DNA from: CAYMFD01 sp964389475
GTDB taxonomy: Bacteria; Bacteroidota; Bacteroidia; Chitinophagales; Saprospiraceae
Direction of reading: 5' to 3'
Assembly (NCBI GenBank): GCA_964389475.1
Contig: CAYMFD010000103.1
Coordinates: forward strand, 1-13,594
Length of the DNA stretch: 13,594 bases
Made by a program: the position numbers and the translations under genes. The notes under the pieces were generated by a model. That model was not told the origin of the DNA, ran no database searches, and worked only from the letters and a program-made list of their open reading frames with translations. Shown here in pieces: positions 6,630 through 13,518 of the stretch. Numbering within the stretch: the stretch's first letter is position 1; every line of letters begins with the position of its first letter.

Positions 6630-7401
6630 CTAAGAAGTAGATTTGGATCGTCTCGTTCTTATTGAGATTATACAGGCTCGACGCCTTGCCTAGATTGACA
6701 GCAATCTCTAGGTAGCCAGCCTCATTCCACATAGCGAGTGGCTCGCCCACGCCTACGTCGGTATAGTCTTGACTAAACTTATAAAGCGGATCGTCATGCT
6801 TATAGTACAGCTTGATACGTCGACCTGCTCTTAGTTGGTCGAAGGTGTCTTTCTTAAGATTGATAATCGCATTGTCAAAGCGATCGATATGGATAATCGT
6901 CGCTCTTATCTGGTCAGCCGTTACCACCGGTTGTATAGACATGCGCTGCGACGGGTCATCAACCTTGGCACCCATCTCGGCTAGTGGTAGCTCGTGAGCT
7001 AGACCGCTCGCTACATGGGTAAGCAGTCGAGTGAGTGTGGCGTCTGTCAGTTTGGTGGAATCGATAGCATAGACCTCTGTCTGGTCAAAATCTGGCCAAA
7101 TCAAGGAGAATAGTCCATTGTCAGGACCTACAAAGTGATGACCATCTTTGCTAAACGCTATTAGTCGATGGCCCGGCTTGTAGTAGGCATGTACTAGCGC
7201 TAAATGTATCGTCCCTCGAGGGAAAGACGGATAAGCCGTACCTAAAAACAGAGCACCTTGCACGATATCGTAGGTCTCTATGTCGTGGGTAATGTCAACG
7301 ACCTGTACATCGGGGATGTGGCTATACAACTGACCTTTCAGTATCGCTGCGTAATAATCCTCCGAACCGAGGTCAGTAGTTAAGGTTACGATGTGGCTCA
7401 T
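6622..7401 (-). CDS. S-adenosylmethionine hydrolase family protein (DUF62, SAM hydroxide adenosyltransferase)
   Basis: A 259-residue protein starting MSHIVTLTTDLG. Family features: TTDLGSEDYYAAILKG (8-23), VDITHDI (35-41), VGPDNGLFSL (91-100), IDRFDNAIINL (172-182) and a C-terminal beta domain with WNEAGYLEIAVNLGKAS (225-241). Members cleave SAM to adenosine and methionine using water; close relatives include the SalL/fluorinase halogenases. The usual VDPGVGT segment is replaced here by VHAYYKPGHR (70-79), and the common DRFGN is DRFDN, so activity should not be assumed. The frame could run upstream to 7452, but the -7 box (7450-7457) overlaps that start, which favours 7401. The downstream thioesterase gene overlaps by 8 bases. 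It is divergent from phoH. Stop TAA. Confidence 0.83.
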   Translation of the reverse strand: MSHIVTLTTDLGSEDYYAAILKGQLYSHIPDVQVVDITHDIETYDIVQGALFLGTAYPSFPRGTIHLALVHAYYKPGHRLIAFSKDGHHFVGPDNGLFSLIWPDFDQTEVYAIDSTKLTDATLTRLLTHVASGLAHELPLAEMGAKVDDPSQRMSIQPVVTADQIRATIIHIDRFDNAIINLKKDTFDQLRAGRRIKLYYKHDDPLYKFSQDYTDVGVGEPLAMWNEAGYLEIAVNLGKASSLYNLNKNETIQIYFLDA

Positions 7402-7449
7402 GGCAAAGCTTTCGGTCGATCTGCACGATGGCATATCTTCTTGAGACAT

Positions 7450-7480
7450 CAAATATGCGTCATATTATTAAGCTGGCGAA
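7450..7480 (-). promoter_or_regulatory. Promoter of the SAM hydrolase-thioesterase unit
   Basis: On the minus strand TTCG (7480 to 7477), a 19-base spacer and CATATTTG (7457 to 7450). Both boxes differ from TTTG/TAnnTTTG by one base. The start site would be near 7443, about 42 bases before the ATG at 7401. Confidence 0.45.
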
Positions 7481-7606
7481 GGATACAGAGACTTTTATAT
7501 GCTACGATAACGCAATATGTAAAAAACTATCTGACAGTATGATATAAGATTTGGTCCCCTGCTTTGGTTATAGGTTCTATTTTCTCACATTCATGACGTA
7601 TTTTCT

Positions 7607-7639
7607 ATTGCATTTGATGTAAGCAAGCGACTACCTTTG
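7607..7639 (+). promoter_or_regulatory. Promoter of the phoH-osmC unit
   Basis: TACCTTTG (7632-7639) is an exact -7 match. The -33 box could be ATTG (7607-7610, spacer 21) or TTTG (7613-7616, spacer 15). The sequence around the start site (ACTACCTTTG, then GCCAT and TTGC) closely resembles the ALDH promoter at 4192-4215. Transcription would start near 7645. Confidence 0.55.
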
Positions 7640-7709
7640 CTGCCATTGCGTGACCTACTCTAGCATTGTAGGCCATTACATTTTGATCATTACTTTCAAT
7701 ACTACTTAT

Positions 7710-8741
7710 TTGAGCGAAATCATTTTGACGATCGACGGGGTAGACCCGGTAGACCTGTACGGTGAAAAAAATTCTAGACTCAATCTTGTCAAAAATGCAT
7801 TTGAGGATATTAAGATTACCAGTAGAGGAAGCAATGTCAAGCTAGTCGGGGAGAAGAAGCATACACAAAAAGCAAAGGCTGTACTAGAAATAATGGTCAG
7901 ACTCCTGAGGGAGAATCACGACCTCACTAATCAGACCGTACTGGACATCATAGCAGGTGATAATCCTTTTGACACCCGGCTGAGTAATGGTTTTAAAGGT
8001 AGTGGTGGTGTGATTACCTACGGCCGTAGTGGCAGGCCTATTCGTGCCAAGACCAAGAACCAAAAGCGTCTCGTCGAGATGGCGGAGCTTAACGATATCG
8101 TCTTCGCAATAGGGCCGGCTGGTACTGGTAAGACCTACACCGCCGTGGCCCTTGCCGTCAAAGCACTTAAGAGTAAGGTGGTCAAAAAGATAATCCTCAC
8201 GCGACCAGCGGTTGAGGCGGGCGAGAGTCTAGGCTTCTTGCCAGGAGACCTCAAGGATAAGGTAGATCCATACCTAAGGCCGCTATATGATGCCCTCGAT
8301 GATATGATACCTGGTGAGAAGCTAGACTTCTTTATGCAGAACAGGATTATCGAGGTGGCGCCACTAGCATTTATGCGGGGTCGTACGTTAGACAATGCCT
8401 TTATCATACTTGACGAGTCGCAGAACTGTACGACTACGCAGATACGGATGTTCCTGACCAGGCTAGGGCCTAGTGCTCGATGTATCATTACAGGTGATCC
8501 CAGCCAGATCGACCTACCACGCAACCAGAAGAGCGGACTCTTTAGAGCTCTGGATATCCTGCCCCAGATAGCCGGTATAGGTAAGGTACAACTGACTGCA
8601 GACGACGTGGTACGACACAGGCTAGTCAAGGAGATCATCAAGCAGTACAATGTCAGTGACGAGCAAGAGCAGGCCGCTAGAGAGGCACGACGCATAGAGC
8701 GAGAGGCCAGAGATATCAACAACACTATAAAAGACAAATAG
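7710..8741 (+). CDS. phoH: PhoH family P-loop ATPase
   Basis: A cytoplasmic PhoH/YbeZ-type ATPase linked in other bacteria to RNA metabolism and stress, often as partner of the YbeY endoribonuclease. From the start chosen (343 residues), the Walker A is GPAGTGKT (135-142), Walker B with DESQN (235-239), and TGDPSQIDLP (261-270) is the third conserved block. An N-terminal KH-like region precedes them, and the C-terminal 25 residues are highly charged (rich in Glu and Arg). No ATG is available at the front. A TTG at 7710 gives (M)SEIILTIDGVDPVDLYG, which matches how family members begin. A GTG at 7650 would add 20 hydrophobic residues untypical of the family and would leave almost no leader after the promoter. 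The osmC-like gene begins 6 bases after the stop. Confidence 0.9.
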   Translation: MSEIILTIDGVDPVDLYGEKNSRLNLVKNAFEDIKITSRGSNVKLVGEKKHTQKAKAVLEIMVRLLRENHDLTNQTVLDIIAGDNPFDTRLSNGFKGSGGVITYGRSGRPIRAKTKNQKRLVEMAELNDIVFAIGPAGTGKTYTAVALAVKALKSKVVKKIILTRPAVEAGESLGFLPGDLKDKVDPYLRPLYDALDDMIPGEKLDFFMQNRIIEVAPLAFMRGRTLDNAFIILDESQNCTTTQIRMFLTRLGPSARCIITGDPSQIDLPRNQKSGLFRALDILPQIAGIGKVQLTADDVVRHRLVKEIIKQYNVSDEQEQAAREARRIEREARDINNTIKDK

Positions 8742-8747
8742 CACCAT

Positions 8748-9155
8748 ATGACATCTACCGTAAAGTACCTAGGAGACCTCCGTACAGAGGCTACCCACGT
8801 CAAGTCTGGCACGTCTATCATAACAGATGCGCCTACAGATAATAATGGGCTGGGGACCACCTTCTCTCCTACCGATCTAGTTGCTACGAGTCTCGCCGCC
8901 TGCGCCATGACGATCATGGGTATAGCGGCCGGCAACCACAATATAGATATGGTAGGTGCTCATGCCGAGGTTACCAAGGTAATGGGTAGTGACCCACGTA
9001 GGATCAGCAAGATCGTCGTGCATATAACTATGCCTGACAAGGTCTATTCTGATAAGGAGAAAACAATCCTAAGCAAGGCTGCTGCCAGCTGCCCTGTAGC
9101 ACAGAGCTTGCACCCTGACCTAGAGCAAGCGCTTAATCTGATCTACGCGGACTAG
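8748..9155 (+). CDS. OsmC-like protein (possible thiol peroxidase)
   Basis: A 135-residue OsmC/Ohr-fold protein. The two redox cysteines of the fold are present, Cys52 in SLAACAMTIMGIAA and Cys115 in AASCPVAQSLHPD, in the expected spacing. OsmC-fold proteins reduce organic hydroperoxides as homodimers. This sequence resembles the general OsmC-like (YhfA-type) group more than Ohr proper, so the exact substrate is open. It starts 6 bases after phoH and is probably co-transcribed with it; there is no Shine-Dalgarno sequence. Its TAG stop overlaps the stop of the converging outer-membrane protein gene in a shared CTAG. Confidence 0.88.
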   Translation: MTSTVKYLGDLRTEATHVKSGTSIITDAPTDNNGLGTTFSPTDLVATSLAACAMTIMGIAAGNHNIDMVGAHAEVTKVMGSDPRRISKIVVHITMPDKVYSDKEKTILSKAAASCPVAQSLHPDLEQALNLIYAD

Positions 9156-10492
9156 TTGTACTTCCGCTTGATGAACCACTCGTCATCGTTAAACGTAAAT
9201 CCAAAGTTGATCTGTAGGTAGTTCTCCTCTACGGCTGTACCCGTCCCTCTTCTACCTAGGTCTATGCCCAAGTTGAGGTGGCTGATCTTACGCTGATAGA
9301 TTACGGGGAGGCCTATACCAAAGTTTACACCCAGGTCTGTAATGGTAGTACCGTTATCACTTCTAGGATCTGTATTGTAAAAGAAGCCATACCTATAAAA
9401 GATACGCTGCAGGTACTTGGCATAGGACTTAGTGCTAGGTCGATAGTAACCACCGATCGAAGCACTAAAGGTATCCTCCAAAACTTGTGGTGTAGCAATA
9501 GACAATGACTCTGCGTCATTGCGATAATTACCCCAGCTAGTCCTGCTAAGGTCAAAGCCTATAGCGAACTTACCATTGTGCTGATAGGTAGCACCGATGC
9601 CGATCTCTGCAGGTAGGGTACCATTACCCTCGACGCCTAGACGGGTATTAGTAGAGTCGACGGCAGAGGCGCCAGATAATATGGAGATGAGACTTACATC
9701 AGCCTCTGTACGAAATGACGTATTGCTGTTATAGTGGATACCGACGGATAGACGCTTGATACCTGCACCATTGTTGGTCTCGAGTTCTTTTCGGTTGAGG
9801 ATGGTATTGTACATCAGTCCGATGTCATATAAGAAACCCTTAAGCCTGTAATCGGTCACGAAGTTGTTGACGAAAGCAGCAGGTAGGTCATCAAAGAAGG
9901 TATTTTGCTCATAGCGGATATCACCGAAGAGATAACCCGCATTAAATCCTAGTGAGAAGTCTTTGTAGTTGATGGCATTGCCCCACAACACCTTGTAAGA
10001 TCCTCCGCTACCAGCATAGTTAAGCGTATAGTCACCGAAGTTGGGGTCTGTCTCTTCGCTAAATACATTGTAGCTGACATCACTATTGGGCATAAGCGTG
10101 AAGGCCATACCTAGGTAAAACTCCTTTTTCTTACCCTCGATCACCTCATTAATAGGATTGGTAAGTGGGAAGGCGAGCGAAATGTACTCTAGGTTACCAC
10201 TCCATCGTCTCTGGGAGTTCTCCCCCTCGGTGATATCGCTCCTCCGGCCATAGACGCCTACCTCAAAAGCAGTCGCCTTAAGAAAGGAGTAGCTGGCAGG
10301 GTTGACAATATTGACCTGATAGGGATCGACAAAACTGGAACCCAAGCCGCCCATCTGACGAGCCGCCATAAAGTTATTATCGGTCAAGTCACCTATACCA
10401 AAACGAGAATACGGCGAATTGGCACCACTCTGACCGTAGATCGAAGCTGTAGCAAATGTGGCGAAAAGAAGTAGAAATAGTCTATTTAGCAT
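9152..10492 (-). CDS. Outer-membrane beta-barrel protein, FadL/OmpP1-like
   Basis: A 446-residue exported protein. MLNRLFLLLFATFATASIYG (1-20) is a signal peptide, with cleavage likely next to Gln21. The mature start NSPYSRFGIGD (25-35) recurs in Bacteroidota outer-membrane proteins. NIVNPASYSFL (61-71) resembles the NPA motif near the N-terminal plug of FadL transporters. The rest alternates polar and aromatic residues in repeated beta strands and ends in a hydrophobic strand and a WFIKRKYN tail. It may transport hydrophobic compounds, but this is inference. The start at 10492 was preferred to an in-frame ATG at 10522 because the latter puts MRGSLRYYAT ahead of the signal peptide. It overlaps the end of coaX by 11 bases and is last in the visible operon. 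In several Bacteroidota a similar protein follows coaX. Confidence 0.75.
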   Translation of the reverse strand: MLNRLFLLLFATFATASIYGQSGANSPYSRFGIGDLTDNNFMAARQMGGLGSSFVDPYQVNIVNPASYSFLKATAFEVGVYGRRSDITEGENSQRRWSGNLEYISLAFPLTNPINEVIEGKKKEFYLGMAFTLMPNSDVSYNVFSEETDPNFGDYTLNYAGSGGSYKVLWGNAINYKDFSLGFNAGYLFGDIRYEQNTFFDDLPAAFVNNFVTDYRLKGFLYDIGLMYNTILNRKELETNNGAGIKRLSVGIHYNSNTSFRTEADVSLISILSGASAVDSTNTRLGVEGNGTLPAEIGIGATYQHNGKFAIGFDLSRTSWGNYRNDAESLSIATPQVLEDTFSASIGGYYRPSTKSYAKYLQRIFYRYGFFYNTDPRSDNGTTITDLGVNFGIGLPVIYQRKISHLNLGIDLGRRGTGTAVEENYLQINFGFTFNDDEWFIKRKYN

Positions 10493-11210
10493 TGTAGCGT
10501 AGTATCGTAAAGAGCCCCTCAAGTACTAGATTAGGGGCCACAAAGATGACAGAATCTAAACGACCTGCCAAGTAGGCGCCGTCACCGCCCGTAAAAATAA
10601 TATTAAGCTGTCCGTAGATCAGCGATGTACGACGTATGAACGATTCGATCTCGCAGATTGTACCCAGCAAGGCACCATTTTGTAGTGCAGCAGTCGTAGA
10701 GTTACCCAAGTGTCGGCCCGTATCCTCCATATCGACAAGGGGTAGCTTGTCCGTCTGCTCGTGCATAGCATGTAGGCGCATATGTATGCCAGGAGCGATG
10801 TTACCACCGATATATGTACTGTTATGCACCACATCATAGGTGATGCATGTACCTGCATCGATGATGAGGTGGCTAGCGTTTTGGTCCCTAGACCAAGCAC
10901 CGATGGCGCCAGCCAGGCGATCTCTACCCAGCGTGGCGGGTGTCTCATATCCATTGACTATCGGTATAGGTGTCTGGTGGTCTAGTTCTATATACTGATG
11001 GTTATCTGCCAAGTATCGGCGGAGGGCAGGACGTACGATCCTGGTAGATGATAAGATGACGTGGTCAAAGCCGTAGTCCTTACGCCATCGTCGCAGGTCT
11101 CGTACCAGTAGTCGCTCCCGCACGTCGTAGTGTAGCAGCTGCGCCGCTTCGTCATATATCGCGACCTTACTTCGAGAATTTCCCAGATCTATACAGCAGT
11201 ACGTCATCAT
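10482..11210 (-). CDS. coaX: Type III pantothenate kinase
   Basis: A 242-residue cytoplasmic kinase for the first step of coenzyme A synthesis, pantothenate to 4'-phosphopantothenate. Type III hallmarks are present in order: DLGNSRSK (8-15), YETPATLGRDR (88-98), IDAGTCITYD (117-126), GGNIAPGIHMR (135-145) and TGGDG (207-211). The protein belongs to the ASKHA fold and requires a monovalent cation in characterised members. There are two ATG codons in tandem (11210 and 11207); the first is given, and the choice changes one residue. The first ATG directly abuts the TAG of the upstream DUF554 gene with no spacer, so translation is probably coupled. Confidence 0.94.
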   Translation of the reverse strand: MMTYCCIDLGNSRSKVAIYDEAAQLLHYDVRERLLVRDLRRWRKDYGFDHVILSSTRIVRPALRRYLADNHQYIELDHQTPIPIVNGYETPATLGRDRLAGAIGAWSRDQNASHLIIDAGTCITYDVVHNSTYIGGNIAPGIHMRLHAMHEQTDKLPLVDMEDTGRHLGNSTTAALQNGALLGTICEIESFIRRTSLIYGQLNIIFTGGDGAYLAGRLDSVIFVAPNLVLEGLFTILRYNAK

Positions 11211-11930
11211 CTATGCGACCTTTTTATTAAAGCGCTGATACAGCGACGTCATCACGATCACGACCACTAGAGCAGGTAGCAAGTTGTTAAGGCGGATTTC
11301 TCCCAGCTGCAGTATTACAATCGTGATACCTAGTATGAGGGCACCGCCTACAGCACTCAGGGCATTGATGAGGTCATCATTGATATGCTGGCTGACTGAT
11401 CTAGCGCTTAACGTAATACCCCCTTGCAAGATCAGCATAGGTATCACAGAAAAAAGTACACCGATACCAAAGCTTGCAGCCAGCGCTATACTGCTAAAAC
11501 CATCCAGCAATGACTTAGTATACAATAGCTCTCTATCGCCATGCAGCCCCTCCTCTATCGATCCTACGAAGGTCATACTGCCTATGCAGAATAGTACGAA
11601 GGCTGTGATCAGTCCATCAGAAAACTGAGATTCGTTGCTGCCGATAAGGTTCTTTAACTGTTCAGACAGTCCACGTATGATGCCATCTAGCCCAATCGCC
11701 TCTCCTATGATACCACCTAGTATCATCGAGAAGATAAATATCAGCATATAACCGTCTGGCAATCGCAACAGCATCTTAATACCTATCAATATCGTAGCCA
11801 GCCCGATAGCCTGAAAGACGATCTCCTTGATACCCTCTGGAAAAGTAGATCGAAGAGATAGACCTATGAGGCTACCCACGACCACACTCCCCACATTGAC
11901 CAGTGTGCCTATAGGTAGGCGACTAGTCAT
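11211..11930 (-). CDS. DUF554 family integral membrane protein
   Basis: A 239-residue polytopic membrane protein starting MTSRLPIGTLVNVGSVVVGS, with about seven hydrophobic segments. PIGTLVNVGSVVVGSLIGL near the N-terminus, the FCIGSMTFVGSIEEGL block (about 129-144) and Gly-rich ALSAVGGALILGI near the C-terminus are typical of DUF554 (YdfK/YqgA-like) proteins, whose function is not established; a transporter has been suggested. The ATG at 11930 overlaps the end of hisS by 8 bases; an upstream ATG at 11963 would put 11 extra residues ahead of the conserved start and lie well inside hisS. The TAG stop abuts the coaX start. Confidence 0.85.
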   Translation of the reverse strand: MTSRLPIGTLVNVGSVVVGSLIGLSLRSTFPEGIKEIVFQAIGLATILIGIKMLLRLPDGYMLIFIFSMILGGIIGEAIGLDGIIRGLSEQLKNLIGSNESQFSDGLITAFVLFCIGSMTFVGSIEEGLHGDRELLYTKSLLDGFSSIALAASFGIGVLFSVIPMLILQGGITLSARSVSQHINDDLINALSAVGGALILGITIVILQLGEIRLNNLLPALVVVIVMTSLYQRFNKKVA

Positions 11931-13290
11931 GACGCAAGCGGGTGATGATCGCATCAATATCAAGCTTCTCTTGGTCGCCTGAGGCCATAGTCTTAAAGGT
12001 CAGCAGGCCAGAGTCGCGTTCTTGCTCACCGATAATGATCGCATGCGGATAATGCTGGGCATTGGCGTATTTCATCTGCTTTTTAAACTTAGCTGCCTCG
12101 GGGTACATATCACAGTTGATACCACTCGCACGGATTTTTTGGGCTATGCCAAAACCATATCGGTGGCTCTCCTCGTCCATACCCATTACAATCACGGGTG
12201 GGACGATGGGCAAGTCTTCCGGCCAAAGGTTTTCCTCAACCATCACATCGTATATCCGTGCTGCCCCGAACGATATGCCGACACCCGACATATCTTTCAT
12301 ACCAAATACCTCTGTCAGGTTATCGTAGCGACCGCCACCACCTATGCTGCCCATAACTAGATCTGGGTAGGCCTCAACATCTGCCTTGACCTCCATGATG
12401 CAACCCGTATAGTAGTTTAGGCCTCTTGCTAAAGTGATATCCCACACGAGCTTATTGTGCAGACCCGAGTCGTCGATATAGGCGTGGACATTGCGTAGTT
12501 CTTGTATACCTAGTAGGCCAGTAGGACTACCTGCAAAAGCAACAGCTAGCTCATCTAAGCTATCTATCTTAAGTAGGTTCATGACGCGTCTAGCAGCCTC
12601 GTCTGAGATACCCTTCTTGGTCATTTCTTCAATGACCTTATCCGTACCTATCTTATCTAGCTTGTCGATTGCCGTGGTCATATCGACGAAGTTGTCGACG
12701 ATACCTGCCGCCTCGGCCAGGCCGTATAGGACCTTCCTATTATTAATCTGGATGACGACCTTGACACCTAGCCGGCTAAACGCTTGATCATAGATATGGA
12801 GCAGCTCCGCCTCATACATGAGCGAGGTAGACCCCACTACATCGACATCACACTGATAAAACTCTTGATATCGCCCTTTCTGTGGACGGTCTGCCCGCCA
12901 CACCGGCTGTATCTGGTAGCGCTTAAACGGGAAGTTGAGGTCGTTTTGGTGCATGACTACGTAGCGGGCAAAAGGCACTGTAAGATCGTACCGTAGTCCT
13001 CGCTTACTGATGGACGGTATCACCCCTTGAGAGTCCTTGCTGTCTAGCGCCGACTGGTCCGCCTTGGCCAAAAAGTCGCCATTGTTTAGCACCTTAAAAA
13101 GTAAGCGGTCGCCCTCCTCACCATACTTGCCCGTAAGGGTCTTGAGGTCTTCCATCGCTGGCGTCTCGATCGGCAAGTAACCATACTGCTCAAACACCCT
13201 TCTGATTGTATTAAAAATAAAGCGACGCTTAATCACCTCGTGTGGTAGAAAGTCGCGTGTACCCTTGGGGAGTGATGGTTTGCTAGACAT
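11923..13290 (-). CDS. hisS: Histidyl-tRNA synthetase
   Basis: A 455-residue class II aminoacyl-tRNA synthetase charging tRNA-His in the cytoplasm. It begins MSSKPSLPKGTRDFLP, as usual. LRYDLTVPFARYV (99-111) and motif 2 around Arg132 (QPVWRADRPQKGRYQEFYQC, 128-147) are intact. ARGLNYYTG (288-296) is the histidine A motif, with Asn where many enzymes have Asp (RGLDYYTG). GGGGRYDNL (317-325) and motif 3 GVGISFGAARI (336-346) follow. The last ~90 residues are the anticodon-binding domain. It is the first gene of a four-gene leftward operon and overlaps the DUF554 gene by 8 bases. A -7 box lies 29-36 bases upstream of the ATG. Confidence 0.95.
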   Translation of the reverse strand: MSSKPSLPKGTRDFLPHEVIKRRFIFNTIRRVFEQYGYLPIETPAMEDLKTLTGKYGEEGDRLLFKVLNNGDFLAKADQSALDSKDSQGVIPSISKRGLRYDLTVPFARYVVMHQNDLNFPFKRYQIQPVWRADRPQKGRYQEFYQCDVDVVGSTSLMYEAELLHIYDQAFSRLGVKVVIQINNRKVLYGLAEAAGIVDNFVDMTTAIDKLDKIGTDKVIEEMTKKGISDEAARRVMNLLKIDSLDELAVAFAGSPTGLLGIQELRNVHAYIDDSGLHNKLVWDITLARGLNYYTGCIMEVKADVEAYPDLVMGSIGGGGRYDNLTEVFGMKDMSGVGISFGAARIYDVMVEENLWPEDLPIVPPVIVMGMDEESHRYGFGIAQKIRASGINCDMYPEAAKFKKQMKYANAQHYPHAIIIGEQERDSGLLTFKTMASGDQEKLDIDAIITRLRHD

Positions 13291-13318
13291 ATGAGTATCG
13301 TAGTAATTGACGTTGGCA

Positions 13319-13326
13319 CAAAGATG
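13319..13326 (-). promoter_or_regulatory. -7 box of the hisS operon
   Basis: CATCTTTG on the minus strand (13326 to 13319), identical to the -7 box of the pspC-domain gene and one base from TAnnTTTG. No clear TTTG is seen 17-21 bases upstream; a purine-rich stretch (13338-13370) occupies that place. The start site would be near 13312, giving a leader of about 22 bases. Confidence 0.45.
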
Positions 13327-13394
13327 CAGTAAATGGGTAGAAAAGAGCGAGCGAGAAAGGAGAAGGAGAGATCTAAGTCAATAGCCTGAAGTGG

Positions 13395-13428
13395 AAAGTC
13401 CAAAGTCCAAAGCTGAAAGTCAAAGATA
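13395..13428. repeat. Degenerate heptamer repeats (AAAGTCC-like)
   Basis: AAAGTCC occurs twice in tandem (13395-13408), followed by AAAGCTG, a six-base AAAGTC and AAAGATA, each starting with AAAG. The phase of about seven bases holds for five units. It lies directly before the hairpin repeats, in a gene-free stretch. Confidence 0.6.
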
Positions 13429-13432
13429 AAGC

Positions 13433-13469
13433 GTTAGCCGTCTGTGGGTTCTACCCCGACGGCGATAAG
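13433..13469. repeat. REP-like hairpin repeat, copy 1
   Basis: A 37-base unit running from GTTAGCCGTC to CGACGGCGATAAG. GCCGTC (13437-13442) pairs with GACGGC (13458-13463), and inside it GGGT (13446-13449) pairs with ACCC (13453-13456) around a TCT loop. The form, intergenic position and tandem second copy suggest a repetitive extragenic palindrome. The family cannot be named from this window. Confidence 0.6.
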
Positions 13470-13481
13470 CGTCTCCCTGCT

Positions 13482-13518
13482 GTTAGCCGTTTGTGAGAAT
13501 CGCCCCGACGGCGATAAA
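13482..13518. repeat. REP-like hairpin repeat, copy 2
   Basis: Second copy of the 37-base unit, identical to copy 1 at 29 of 37 positions and 49 bases further on. The outer stem GCCGTT/GACGGC (13486-13491 with 13507-13512) is kept through a T-G wobble, while the inner stem of copy 1 is lost. Seven of the eight differences lie in the middle, and the conserved ends are the stem arms, as expected if the fold is what is kept. Confidence 0.6.

Noticed and set aside
7402..7452. Upstream start for the SAM hydrolase family gene
   Set aside because: The predicted -7 box (7450-7457) overlaps this start codon, and the family begins with the residues coded from 7401.
8135..8941. Long minus-strand open frame (268 codons) opposite phoH
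   Set aside because: It lies antisense to the well-conserved phoH and osmC-like genes, is rich in Ser, Arg and Leu, and shows no family motif; a shadow of the real genes.
13433..13518. Possible CRISPR array
   Set aside because: Only two imperfect units with a 12-base gap, strongly palindromic, and no cas genes; REP-like repeats fit better.
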